Shown here: one piece after another, positions 26,405-34,197 of the stretch
Position numbering within the stretch: the stretch's first letter is position 1
How the letters are laid out: the number at the start of each line of letters is the position of its first letter
NCBI RefSeq assembly: GCF_022554085.1
Contig: NZ_JAKFYR010000001.1
Span: 124,001-188,000 of the forward strand
Origin: Rhodococcus sp. CH91
GTDB lineage: Bacteria; Actinomycetota; Actinomycetes; Mycobacteriales; Mycobacteriaceae
Length of the DNA stretch: 64,000 nt
Reading direction: 5' to 3'
The notes under the pieces: model-generated
Databases searched by the model: none
Told to the model about the DNA's origin: nothing
Seen by the model: only the letters and a program-made list of their open reading frames with translations
Translations under genes and position numbers: made by a program

Positions 26405-27154
26405 CTAGGAGAGCACCTCGATGAGGGTGGTCTCGTTGTCGTCGGTCATGTAGTGCTCGACGCTGTCGAGATGCTTACGCCAGAAAGACTGCGCAGCACC
26501 GGGTTCCGAATCCCGCAGAAGACCGACGAGTTTCCTGTTGGCGCGCAGCGCCACTGCTGCTCCGGGCCTGTCCGGCCGGCTGCGCTGCGAGATGAACAAG
26601 GCCGCATGCGCATCCATGATGTCGAGCAGCATCCCGGCGAGGACGCCGAGTGTCCGATTGCCACCGAGTTCCACGATCGTGCGGTGCACTTCGGCGTCGT
26701 ACCCGGCGAAGGCGTGGGGCTCGTCGAGCACCTGTTCACCCCGCTCGACGACGGCAGCAAGCCGATCGACGCGGTCGCCTCCCTCGGCCGCGAGCAGTCC
26801 TACTGCCGCGACCTCGATCTGGGTGCGGGCACGATAGACGTCGGCGAGGGGCACGCCGCGGTACTGCAGGAGCAACCCCGTGTAGCGGGCCGCGGTCGAT
26901 CCGTCGGGCGCCTGGACGCGGGCACCACCGTGGGCTCCGCGAAGCACCCTGATGATGCCCTCGGACTCGAGGATGCGGAACGCTTCGCGCAAGGTCGGGC
27001 GCGACACCCCGAAACGCTCCATGAGTGCTGCTTCGTTGGGAAGCGGTTCTCCGGCTTCGAGTTCGCCCGTGATGATCTGCCGGCGAAGATCTGCTGCGAT
27101 GAGTTCTCCGGCCTTGGGGACCCGAACTACCGTGGAACGTCCGGCAAGTGGCAT
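26405..27154 (-). CDS. GntR-family (FadR-type) regulator
   Basis: A 249-residue regulator. The winged helix-turn-helix is at about 15-80 (DLRRQIITGELEAGEPLPNE, FGVSRPTLREAFRILESEGII), followed by an FCD effector domain with candidate metal-binding residues in YDAEVHRTIVELGGN and a His near DIMDAHAALF. FCD domains typically sense organic acids or acyl-CoA. It is divergent from rraA with 144 bp between the starts and convergent with the acyl-CoA ligase unit. The regulon is not visible here. Confidence 0.9.
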   Translation of the reverse strand: MPLAGRSTVVRVPKAGELIAADLRRQIITGELEAGEPLPNEAALMERFGVSRPTLREAFRILESEGIIRVLRGAHGGARVQAPDGSTAARYTGLLLQYRGVPLADVYRARTQIEVAAVGLLAAEGGDRVDRLAAVVERGEQVLDEPHAFAGYDAEVHRTIVELGGNRTLGVLAGMLLDIMDAHAALFISQRSRPDRPGAAVALRANRKLVGLLRDSEPGAAQSFWRKHLDSVEHYMTDDNETTLIEVLS

Positions 27155-27298
27155 GTCCCCATCCTGTACGTCTCTCGTGGCGAACCGGTCGCGTAAGGAT
27201 ACAAGAATCTACCGAATTCACCCTTCGGCCGATCTGCGCGAACCGGTCGCCGGCGACCGCCGCCCACCCGGGGAGGAACGTCCCCTTATCCTCGCACC

Positions 27299-27787
27299 AT
27301 GAACGACGCTACTGCATTCACAGCCACCGCCGACCTCGCCGACGAGATCGGCCCGGACATCCGCAGCTGCGACACGCAGTTCATCCAGTTCGGTGGACGC
27401 ACCGAGTTCGCCGGCCCCATCACCACCATCCGCTGCTTCCAGGACAACCTGCTCGTCAAGCAGACCCTGTCCGAACCCGGCAACGGCGGTGTGCTCGTCG
27501 TCGACGGCAGCGGCAGCATCCACACCGCGCTCGTCGGTGACATCATCGCCGGTCGCGGCGTCGACAACGGCTGGGCGGGGGTCATCGTCAACGGTGCGGT
27601 CCGCGACTCCGCGATCCTGCGCACGCTGGACATCGGCGTCAAGGCCCTCGGCACCAACCCGCGCAAGAGCACCCAGACCGGTTCCGGGGAGAAGAACGTG
27701 CCCGTCGAGATCGGCGGCGTCACGTTCAACCCGGGCGAGATCGTCTACAGCGACTCCGACGGCGTGGTCGTCCGCGCCGAGGACTGA
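27299..27787 (+). CDS. rraA: RraA-like protein
   Basis: A 162-residue RraA-fold protein: [20 protein letters not shown], the glycine-rich [15 protein letters not shown], and [15 protein letters not shown]. In E. coli RraA inhibits RNase E. Many RraA-like proteins in other bacteria are instead 4-hydroxy-4-methyl-2-oxoglutarate or oxaloacetate lyases. Length is typical. A near-match to the SigK promoter pattern lies about 115 bp upstream (27159-27186). Confidence 0.88.
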   Translation: MNDATAFTATADLADEIGPDIRSCDTQFIQFGGRTEFAGPITTIRCFQDNLLVKQTLSEPGNGGVLVVDGSGSIHTALVGDIIAGRGVDNGWAGVIVNGAVRDSAILRTLDIGVKALGTNPRKSTQTGSGEKNVPVEIGGVTFNPGEIVYSDSDGVVVRAED

Positions 27788-27817
27788 CGGCCGACGCCGA
27801 GCGCGCGGGCCGCCCCG

Positions 27818-28042
27818 TCACCCGTCGTGCGCTACCCGCGCGCTCGCCCCGGCGATCTCCACCACGTCGCCGACCTTCAGCTGACGGCCGCGGCGCTCCT
27901 CCACCTCGCCGTTGACCGACACCAGGCCGTCGGCGATCACCTCCTTGGCCTCGGCGCCCGACTCGATGAGACTCGCGAGCTTGAGGAACTGGCCGAGCCG
28001 GATCGACTCGTCACGGATCGGTACATCGAATGCGTCGGACAT
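27818..28042 (-). CDS. Small S4-domain RNA-binding protein
   Basis: A 74-residue protein that is essentially one S4 fold: IRLGQFLKLASLIESGAEAK, then VSVNGEVEERRGRQLKVGD. It resembles E. coli YbcJ and is expected to bind structured RNA or ribosomes. I take ATG at 28042; another in-frame ATG lies 9 bp upstream. Only 28 bp separate this start from that of the divergent photolyase gene, so their promoters must overlap each other's coding region or the transcripts are leaderless. Confidence 0.85.
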   Translation of the reverse strand: MSDAFDVPIRDESIRLGQFLKLASLIESGAEAKEVIADGLVSVNGEVEERRGRQLKVGDVVEIAGASARVAHDG

Positions 28043-28070
28043 GGCACCCATTGTCCCCGACACTGGTTCC

Positions 28071-29429
28071 ATGGCCCGCCCCAGCATCATCTGGTTCCGA
28101 CGCGATCTCCGCCTGCACGATCTGCCCACCCTGTTCTCCGCGACCGAGGTGGCCGACGAGACACTCGCCCTGTTCGTTCTCGACGACGCACTGCTCCGGC
28201 CCTCCGGGGCACGACGTCGTGCCTTCCTCATGGGGTGCCTACGAGCACTGGATCGCGAGCTCGAGGGCCGGCTGCTCGTCGTGAGGGGAGATCCGGTGGA
28301 CGCGGTGCCGGCGGTGGCTCGCGAGTTCGATGCGGTCGAGGTCCACATCAGTTCCGATCACGGTCCGTACGGCACGCGACGTGACCGGAGCGTCGCCGAC
28401 GCGCTCGGCGACGTCCCGCTGGTGGCCACCGGCTCCCCCTATGCGGTCACCCCCGGCCGCGTGACCAAACCCGACGGCACGCCGTACAAGGTGTTCTCGG
28501 CATTCCGCCGGGCGTGGAGCGATCACGGATGGCACACCCCGGCGGCTACCGATGCGAAGGTGATCGACTGGGTCGACGCGAGTGGTGTCTCCTCACGTGT
28601 CCGGATCCCCGAGGAGGGGGAGACCGACGCGACACCGATCGCGGGAGAGGCGGCTGCACTTCGGCGGTGGGGAGAATTCGTGGACAGCGGCCTCGACCGC
28701 TATGCCACCGACCGCGACCGGCCTGCCCTCGACGGTACGAGCGGGATGTCGCCGTACCTGAAATTCGGCTGCGCCCATCCGCGTACCCTCCTGCACGACC
28801 TCCGGGACCGATCGGACGATGGTGCCGTTACCTTCCGCAGCGAACTGGCTTGGCGTGATTTCTATGCCGACGTGCTGTTCCACCGCCCCGAGACCGCACA
28901 CACGAACTACAACAGCGATTTCGACGCCATCACCTACGATTCCGGCCCCGACGCAGAGGCCCTGTTCGCCGCATGGTGCGAGGGTCGTACGGGATTCCCG
29001 ATCGTCGATGCGGGGATGCGGCAGTTGCTCACCGAGGGTGTCATGCACAATCGGGTACGGATGATCGTCGCATCGTTCCTCACCAAGGATCTGCATCTGC
29101 CGTGGTGGCGCGGCGCGCGACATTTCATGAGGCATCTCGTCGACGGTGATCTCGCCTCCAACCAACACAATTGGCAGTGGACCGCAGGAAGCGGGACGGA
29201 TGCCGCCCCGTACTTCCGGGTGTTCAACCCGACGCGGCAGGGTGAGAAATTCGATCCGACGGGTGAATACGTCCGCCGATGGGTACCCGAACTGCGGAGC
29301 GTCGGCGGCGCTCGTGTGCACAGCCTTCCCGACGGCCCTCCGGACGGCTACCCGGAACCGGTCGTCGATCACGCACACGAACGGCGGGTCGCTCTGGACA
29401 GATACGAGCGAATTCGCTCACCCCGATGA
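28071..29429 (+). CDS. phr: Deoxyribodipyrimidine photolyase (cryptochrome/photolyase family)
   Basis: A 452-residue class I photolyase. The N-terminal antenna domain begins IIWFRRDLRLHDLPTL. The C-terminal FAD domain carries WRDFYADVLF, GRTGFPIVDAGMRQL, NRVRMIVASFLTKDL and the strongly conserved ASNQHNWQWTAGSGTDAAPYFR. It repairs UV-induced pyrimidine dimers with blue light. It lies next to a gene set (small ORF, TIGR01777 protein, SDR, lipocalin, fasciclin, sigK) that recalls light/singlet-oxygen regulons. Start ATG at 28071. Confidence 0.95.
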   Translation: MARPSIIWFRRDLRLHDLPTLFSATEVADETLALFVLDDALLRPSGARRRAFLMGCLRALDRELEGRLLVVRGDPVDAVPAVAREFDAVEVHISSDHGPYGTRRDRSVADALGDVPLVATGSPYAVTPGRVTKPDGTPYKVFSAFRRAWSDHGWHTPAATDAKVIDWVDASGVSSRVRIPEEGETDATPIAGEAAALRRWGEFVDSGLDRYATDRDRPALDGTSGMSPYLKFGCAHPRTLLHDLRDRSDDGAVTFRSELAWRDFYADVLFHRPETAHTNYNSDFDAITYDSGPDAEALFAAWCEGRTGFPIVDAGMRQLLTEGVMHNRVRMIVASFLTKDLHLPWWRGARHFMRHLVDGDLASNQHNWQWTAGSGTDAAPYFRVFNPTRQGEKFDPTGEYVRRWVPELRSVGGARVHSLPDGPPDGYPEPVVDHAHERRVALDRYERIRSPR

Positions 29430-29447
29430 AAATGTCGGCGAAACGAC

Positions 29448-29475
29448 CCATCCGCCCGGAGATCTGCTCCGAACA
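29448..29475 (+). promoter_or_regulatory. SigK-like promoter (one mismatch) before a small ORF
   Basis: CCATCC (29448-29453), 16 nt, CGAACA (29470-29475). The -35 and spacing are identical to the three exact sites in this window; the -10 has C in place of T. It lies just after the photolyase stop and about 65 bp before the 29-codon ORF. Weaker than the others and possibly chance. Confidence 0.4.
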
Positions 29476-29540
29476 ACCTTCGGACGGACCCACCGTTCGC
29501 CGTACACCACACGAGTAGGACCACACGAAAGGACACTGCA

Positions 29541-29630
29541 GTGCGCGCACTCGTCGAATCCGTTTTCATGGCAATCCACACCCCGCTCGTCGACGCCTAC
29601 ACCTTCCTCATCAGCGTCCTGCCCGCTTGA
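29541..29630 (+). CDS. Hydrophobic 29-residue small protein
   Basis: GTG at 29541, preceded by AAAGGA seven bases upstream, opens a 29-codon frame ending in TGA at 29628-29630. The peptide is amphipathic to hydrophobic (VESVFMAIHTPL and DAYTFLISVLPA), long enough for one membrane or surface helix. A strong 16-bp hairpin follows after two bases, and a SigK-like promoter lies upstream, so this looks like a self-contained transcription unit of about 190 nt. No known family; a leader peptide for the downstream gene is an alternative. Confidence 0.55.
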   Translation: MRALVESVFMAIHTPLVDAYTFLISVLPA

Positions 29631-29632
29631 GC

Positions 29633-29668
29633 GATCACGGCGCCGGAGTCCGCTCCGGCGCCGTGATC
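29633..29668 (+). terminator. Strong hairpin after small ORF
   Basis: A perfect 16-bp stem (29633-29648 and 29653-29668) with loop TCCG starts two bases after the small ORF stop. There is no U-tract, which is common for actinobacterial terminators. It lies 32 bp before the next coding start and so could terminate or attenuate. Confidence 0.75.
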
Positions 29669-29700
29669 GTCGGGACAGAGCCGTATCGCGAGGAGACATC

Positions 29701-31083
29701 ATGGGCATCGAGTTCTCGAGCGTCGTCGACGAATCCCGCGGGGAGGTGTTCGGCTGGCATTCGCGTCCCGGCGCCATCCTGCGTCTCGTGCCGCCCTGGC
29801 AGCCGATGAGCGTCGTCTCCGAATCCGATTCGCTCGAATCGGGCACCGCGATCCTCGGCCTCCCGGGCGGGCTTCGCTGGATCTCCCGGCACGACCCCGA
29901 ACACTACGATCCCCCCGCACGTTTCGTCGACGAACTCTCCCACGACGGAGTGATGTCGCGACCCGCCACGGTGATCGGATCGTGGCGTCACGAACATCGC
30001 TTCGACGTGGTCGACGAATTCCGTACCCGCGTCGTCGACCGCGTCGACACAGCGGTACCGGGTCGTCTACTGACACAGACCTTTCGCTACCGGCATCGCC
30101 AGCTCGCCGACGACCTCGCGAGCCATCGCTGGTCCCACGCCCAGGGTGTCCGTCCCGCGACCGTCGCCGTGACCGGGTCGAGCGGTCTCGTCGGCACCGC
30201 CCTCACCGCTTTCCTGTCCAGCGGTGGATACCGGGTGATCCGCCTCGTCCGTCGTCCGCCGCAGCGATCCGACGAACGGCAACGATCGGACGAACGGCAG
30301 TGGGATCCCGCCGATCCCGCACCCGACCTGCTCGAAGGTGTCGACGCCGTCGTCCACCTCGCGGGTGCCTCGATCGCCGGCCGGTTCACCGATGCACACA
30401 AGGCGGCGATCCGGGACAGCCGGATCGAACCGACACGGCGACTCGCCGAACTCGCCGCGACAACGCCCAACGGGCCGGCGACCTTCGTCTCCGCCTCCGC
30501 GATCGGACTCTACGGGTACGACCGGGGCGACACCCCGCTGGACGAGCACGCTTCTCGGGGAACCGGATTCCTGGCAGGCGTGGTCGCCGACTGGGAGGCC
30601 GCGACAGCTCCTGCCGAGAGGAAAGGGCTGCGGGTCGTACAGGTACGCACGGGGATCGTCCAGACACCTCGCGGGGGAACACTGCAGTTGATGCGCCCGC
30701 TGTTCGCGGCGGGCCTCGGAGGCCGTCTCGGTGACGGACGGCAATGGTTCTCCTGGATCGATCTCGACGATCTGGTCGACGTCTACCATCGTGCGCTCGC
30801 CGACCCCTCCATGACCGGACCGGTGAACGCCGTGGCGCCGCAACCGGTACGGAACCAGGACTACACCCGCGTCCTGGCGTCGGTGCTGCATCGGCCCGCG
30901 CTGCTTCCCGTTCCCGGCTTGGGGCCTCGCCTGCTGCTCGGTGACCAAGGCGCGCGCGAGGTCGCGCAGGCGGACCAGTTCGTCGTCCCGAAGGCATTGC
31001 TCGACATCGGGCACCGGTTCCGCCGGCCCGATCTCGAAGCGTCGCTGCGTCACCAGCTCGGCCACATCCTGGAGCAGCCGTGA
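29701..31083 (+). CDS. TIGR01777-family SDR with N-terminal SRPBCC domain
   Basis: A 460-residue two-domain protein. Residues 1 to about 150 are an SRPBCC/Bet v1-like domain (EVFGWHSRPGAILRLVPPW). From 153 on is a Rossmann epimerase of the TIGR01777 type: VAVTGSSGLVGTALTAFL, DAVVHLAGASIAGRF, FVSASAIGLYG and FSWIDLDDLVDVYHRAL. The substrate is unknown; members occur in light-induced and SOS-like operons. An in-frame tandem repeat (QRSDER twice, near 204-216) is an 18-bp duplication. GAGGAG precedes the ATG. The next SDR gene starts in its stop codon. Confidence 0.9.
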   Translation: MGIEFSSVVDESRGEVFGWHSRPGAILRLVPPWQPMSVVSESDSLESGTAILGLPGGLRWISRHDPEHYDPPARFVDELSHDGVMSRPATVIGSWRHEHRFDVVDEFRTRVVDRVDTAVPGRLLTQTFRYRHRQLADDLASHRWSHAQGVRPATVAVTGSSGLVGTALTAFLSSGGYRVIRLVRRPPQRSDERQRSDERQWDPADPAPDLLEGVDAVVHLAGASIAGRFTDAHKAAIRDSRIEPTRRLAELAATTPNGPATFVSASAIGLYGYDRGDTPLDEHASRGTGFLAGVVADWEAATAPAERKGLRVVQVRTGIVQTPRGGTLQLMRPLFAAGLGGRLGDGRQWFSWIDLDDLVDVYHRALADPSMTGPVNAVAPQPVRNQDYTRVLASVLHRPALLPVPGLGPRLLLGDQGAREVAQADQFVVPKALLDIGHRFRRPDLEASLRHQLGHILEQP

Positions 31084-32552
31084 GCGACATCCGGGTGCTG
31101 GTCACGGGAGCAACAGGATATATCGGTGGCAGGCTCGCCCCCCGCCTGCTCGAGGCAGGTTTTCGCGTGCGGGTACTCGCCCGCGATCCCGACAAGCTGC
31201 GGGACGTGCCGTGGGCGGACGATGTCGAGATCGTCCGGGGGGACCTCGACGATGCGGAGTCCCTGGTCGAGGCCTTCCGCGACATCGATGTCGTGTACTA
31301 CCTGGTGCATTCGATGGGTGGTCGCGACGAGTTCGTCGATACCGAGAAGCGGGCCGCACAGAACGTCGCCGGCGCCGCGCGGCGTTGCGGCGTCTCGCGG
31401 ATCGTGTACCTCGGCGGGCTGCATCCCGAATCGGGCGAGCTCTCGCCACATCTGTATTCGCGGGCTCAGGTGGGACGCATCCTCATCGCATCCGGCGTAC
31501 CCACGCTCGTGCTGCAAGCCGGTGTGGTGATCGGTTCGGGTTCGGCATCCTTCGAGATGATCCGGCATCTGAGCAACCGGCTTCCGGTCATGACCACTCC
31601 CCGGTGGGTGAACAACCGGATCCAGCCGATCGCCGTCCGCGACGTACTGCACTATCTGGTCGCAGCCGCCGAGGCACCACTGCCCCGCAGTGGCACATAC
31701 GACATCGGCGGGCCCGACGTGTTGCGGTACGGCGAGATGATGCAGCAGTACGCGGAGGTCGCGGGATTGACGAAGCGGCGGATCCTCGTCCTGCCCGTTC
31801 TCACACCGAAACTCGCCGGTCTGTGGATCGGTCTGGTGACCCCGATTCCTCCGGGACTCGGACGTGCGCTCATCGAATCACTGGCCACGGATGCGGTCAT
31901 GCGCAATCACGACATCGACGCCATCATCCCGCCGCCGGAGGGAGGCCCTACCGGCTACCGGGAGGCCGTGCGACTGGCTCTGGGACGTCTCGAACGAGGC
32001 GAGGTGGAGACGACCTGGGCCGGGGCGTCGCCGGTCGGGGCACCCGCCGATCCGCTCCCCTCCGATCCGGACTGGGCGGGCGAGGTCGTCTTCACGGACG
32101 AGCGGTCGCTCGTGTCGGATTCCTCCGCCGGAGAGGTCTTCGCGGTGGTGGAAAGCATCGGCGGCGAGAACGGCTGGTATTCCTTCCCATTGGCGTGGAC
32201 GATGCGGGGCTGGCTCGACCGGTTCGTCGGGGGCGTGGGTCTCACCAGGGGCCGACGTCATCCGAAGACCTTGCACACCGGTGACGCCCTGGACTTCTGG
32301 CGGGTCGAACGCATCGAACGACCGAAGCTGCTCCGGTTGCGCGCCGAGATGCGGATGCCCGGACGCGCGTGGCTGGAGTGGAGGGTCGAACCACTCGAGC
32401 CGGGATCGCCGGCGCCCTGCCGTGTACATCAGCGGGCCGTGTTCTTTCCGCGAGGAATCGCCGGCCGTCTCTACTGGTACGTGCTGGTTCCCTTCCACGG
32501 CATCATCTTCCGGGGAATGCTGGAGCATATTGCCGGCGCTGCCGGCAGGTGA
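31080..32552 (+). CDS. SDR/NAD(P)-binding protein with DUF2867 C-terminus
   Basis: A 490-residue protein. The NAD(P)-binding half has VLVTGATGYIGGRLAPRLL, ARDPDKL, VVYYLVHSMGG and RIVYLGGLHP. The C-terminal third (about 330-485) is a DUF2867 domain with GGENGWYSFPLAW, DFWRVERIERPKLLRLRAEM and RGIAGRLYWYVLVPFH. Function unknown, likely envelope or lipid-related redox chemistry. The GTG start overlaps the previous stop (GTGA), so these two SDR proteins are made together. A 23-bp direct repeat spans its stop codon. Confidence 0.9.
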   Translation: MSDIRVLVTGATGYIGGRLAPRLLEAGFRVRVLARDPDKLRDVPWADDVEIVRGDLDDAESLVEAFRDIDVVYYLVHSMGGRDEFVDTEKRAAQNVAGAARRCGVSRIVYLGGLHPESGELSPHLYSRAQVGRILIASGVPTLVLQAGVVIGSGSASFEMIRHLSNRLPVMTTPRWVNNRIQPIAVRDVLHYLVAAAEAPLPRSGTYDIGGPDVLRYGEMMQQYAEVAGLTKRRILVLPVLTPKLAGLWIGLVTPIPPGLGRALIESLATDAVMRNHDIDAIIPPPEGGPTGYREAVRLALGRLERGEVETTWAGASPVGAPADPLPSDPDWAGEVVFTDERSLVSDSSAGEVFAVVESIGGENGWYSFPLAWTMRGWLDRFVGGVGLTRGRRHPKTLHTGDALDFWRVERIERPKLLRLRAEMRMPGRAWLEWRVEPLEPGSPAPCRVHQRAVFFPRGIAGRLYWYVLVPFHGIIFRGMLEHIAGAAGR

Positions 32553-32582
32553 GGTGGGTCGGCGCTGCCGGCAGATGAGGTG
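32534..32582. repeat. Direct 23-bp repeat spanning an SDR stop codon
   Basis: The copies at 32534-32556 and 32560-32582 are identical at 22 of 23 bases and 26 bp apart. The first encodes the last residues and the TGA of the SDR gene. The second has ATG in place of GTG, so the stop sequence is present but out of use. It looks like a recent local duplication placing a spare gene end before the terminator. Confidence 0.8.
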
Positions 32583-32591
32583 ACGAAGGCG

Positions 32592-32630
32592 GGGCCGTGT
32601 GCGCATCTTCCTCGAATGCGCACACGGCCC
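32592..32630. terminator. Bidirectional terminator between SDR and lipocalin genes
   Basis: A perfect 15-bp stem (32592-32606 and 32616-32630) with a 9-nt loop sits between two convergent genes, 40 bp after the SDR stop and 16 bp before the lipocalin stop. It should stop transcription from both sides. No U-tract on the plus strand. Confidence 0.82.
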
Positions 32631-32645
32631 TCTCCCTCTGCGGGG

Positions 32646-33236
32646 TCAGACGGTGCAGAGCGGCCGGATCTCCTGCAGGCCCTCGGTGGTCGGCGACGTG
32701 AGCATCAGGCACGAGTTGTAACCACGCGCTTCGACGACCTCCCGGATCTGCCGCCACGCGTCGGGTCCGACGACGGGCGAACGTGACAGGACGAATCCGG
32801 AGACGCGGGTCGGGTCACCGACGAATGCCCACGAGTAGTCGTCCGCCAGGTACGTGACGATGTAATTGCTCGGGCCGTCGAGCGAATCCTGGAACGGCAC
32901 ACCGGGGAACGACACGTGCAGCGAAGCGGTGTCGTTCACGCGCGCGTTCCCGACGATTCCGCGGCGCTCCCCGGTGACCGTGGTGCACGAATTCTCCACG
33001 CGGACATTACGTTCGTCGAGCAGCGTGTAGACCGCGGTGGTGTCGCGCACGCAGTCGATGTTGAAGGGGGCCGGATTGGCGGCGAGCTGGTACCACTGCC
33101 CCACATACCGGTTCACGTCCAGTTCCGGGACCGGGGTGAGGGGCGCTGCGGCTGCGGGCGCGGCGAACAGGAACGCGCCTGCGGCGGCGATGAACGCCGC
33201 CGCAAGCCCCCGAACGCCGTGTCGGGACCAACGCAT
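32646..33236 (-). CDS. Exported lipocalin family protein
   Basis: A 196-residue protein with a signal peptide (to about residue 33, AAPAAAAP). It has a Blc-like lipocalin fold with the family motif YVGQWYQLA, and VRDTTAVYTLLDE, YIVTYLADDYSWAFVGDP and a Cys pair (NSCTT and PLCTV) likely to form a disulfide. Bacterial lipocalins bind lipids or fatty acids in the envelope. They recur in singlet-oxygen and light-response regulons. The ATG at 33236 precedes the signal. Downstream of the fasciclin gene, with a hairpin between. Confidence 0.88.
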   Translation of the reverse strand: MRWSRHGVRGLAAAFIAAAGAFLFAAPAAAAPLTPVPELDVNRYVGQWYQLAANPAPFNIDCVRDTTAVYTLLDERNVRVENSCTTVTGERRGIVGNARVNDTASLHVSFPGVPFQDSLDGPSNYIVTYLADDYSWAFVGDPTRVSGFVLSRSPVVGPDAWRQIREVVEARGYNSCLMLTSPTTEGLQEIRPLCTV

Positions 33237-33273
33237 ATCTTCTACCTTTCGTCGACCGGGCATCGTTTGCCAG

Positions 33274-33298
33274 GGCATGCGGCCTGGTGCCGCATGCC
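33274..33298 (-). terminator. Hairpin between fasciclin and lipocalin genes
   Basis: GGCATGCGGC (33274-33283) and GCCGCATGCC (33289-33298) form a perfect 10-bp stem with a 5-nt loop, 37 bp after the fasciclin stop. It probably terminates or attenuates fasciclin transcription ahead of the lipocalin gene. Confidence 0.68.
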
Positions 33299-33334
33299 GC
33301 TCGCTGCAGAGTGGGGACTACTGCACGGCGCGGA

Positions 33335-34027
33335 TCACTGCGGGGTGAGAACGGTGTCGATCAGGTACACGGTGCCGTTCTCGGTTTCGATGCCGCCGCA
33401 GATCACGTTGGCGTCGTTGACCGTCCACATCTCGCCTTCACCGGTGACCTCGACGGTGCCGCCCTGCACGGTGGTCTGCGTGCCGGCGACGTCCTCGACG
33501 GTCAGATCGCCCGGAACCACGTGGTAGGTGAGGATGTCGGTGAGCGCACCCGAGTCGGTCTGCAGTGTCTGGATCGTCTCGGGGGGCAGTGCCGCGAACG
33601 CATCGTCGACCGGGGCGAAGACGGTGTATTCGCCGTCGTTGAGAGTCTCGACCAGGTTCACGTCGGGGTTGAGCTGTCCGGAGAGGGCCTCGGTGAGGGT
33701 GGTGAGAATCGGCACGCTGCCGGCGGCTTCGACGATGGTCTGGTTCGCGAGTTCCTCGACGGAAGCGGGGCCGCTGGGGTTCGCGGCGACGTAGTCGGCA
33801 CATCCGGGGCCGACGGGAGCGGACGCGGCCGCGGTTCCGGTCGTCTCCGTTCCGGTCGTCTCGGTTCCCGTTGCCTCCGTGGTCGGCTCCATCGTCTCCT
33901 CGATGGTCTCCTCGACGGTGACTTCCCCGTTGTCCGTTCCTCCGTCGTCGGAGCACGCCGCGACACCCAGCAGGGACAGCGCACCGACGCCGACGGCGGC
34001 AAGGCTCTTACGCGCAGTGATGTTCAT
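33335..34027 (-). CDS. Fasciclin-domain (FAS1) lipoprotein, MPT83-like
   Basis: A 230-residue lipoprotein: signal and lipobox LLGVAAC (Cys25), then an acidic Thr/Glu-rich linker with [15 protein letters not shown]-type repeats, then one FAS1 domain (about 90-230) with [26 protein letters not shown] and [11 protein letters not shown]. It is the counterpart of mycobacterial MPT83/MPT70, whose genes are the best-known SigK targets. An exact SigK-type promoter lies about 60 bp upstream and sigK itself is 1.5 kb away. Likely a cell-surface protein; the biochemical role is unknown. Confidence 0.93.
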   Translation of the reverse strand: MNITARKSLAAVGVGALSLLGVAACSDDGGTDNGEVTVEETIEETMEPTTEATGTETTGTETTGTAAASAPVGPGCADYVAANPSGPASVEELANQTIVEAAGSVPILTTLTEALSGQLNPDVNLVETLNDGEYTVFAPVDDAFAALPPETIQTLQTDSGALTDILTYHVVPGDLTVEDVAGTQTTVQGGTVEVTGEGEMWTVNDANVICGGIETENGTVYLIDTVLTPQ

Positions 34028-34091
34028 GACTGTGATTTCCCTTCGTAGGCCGTGGCCGGAGCGGCCACGTCGATCAGGTGTGTCACGGGTC

Positions 34092-34118
34092 ATTCGACCC
34101 CGGGGACGGGGCGGATGG
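34092..34118 (-). promoter_or_regulatory. SigK-type promoter of the fasciclin gene
   Basis: On the minus strand: CCATCC (34118-34113), 16 nt, CGAAT followed by G (34096-34091). Exact in both elements. Transcription would start near 34085, giving a leader of about 58 nt with a GAAGGG ribosome site before the ATG at 34027. Confidence 0.85.
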
Positions 34119-34162
34119 GTCGGATCGGAAGAATTTTTTCCGGATCGGTATTCATCCGGAAC

Positions 34163-34191
34163 CCATCCGCATCGCGGGGTCGCTCCGAATG
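34163..34191 (+). promoter_or_regulatory. Divergent SigK-type promoter, hydrolase-DUF1365 unit
   Basis: CCATCC (34163-34168), 17 nt, CGAATG (34186-34191). Exact match. The predicted start (6-8 nt further) falls on the ATG at 34198, which suggests a leaderless transcript. This site and the fasciclin site lie back to back, with the two -35 elements 44 bp apart. Confidence 0.82.
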
Positions 34192-34197
34192 CAGGTC

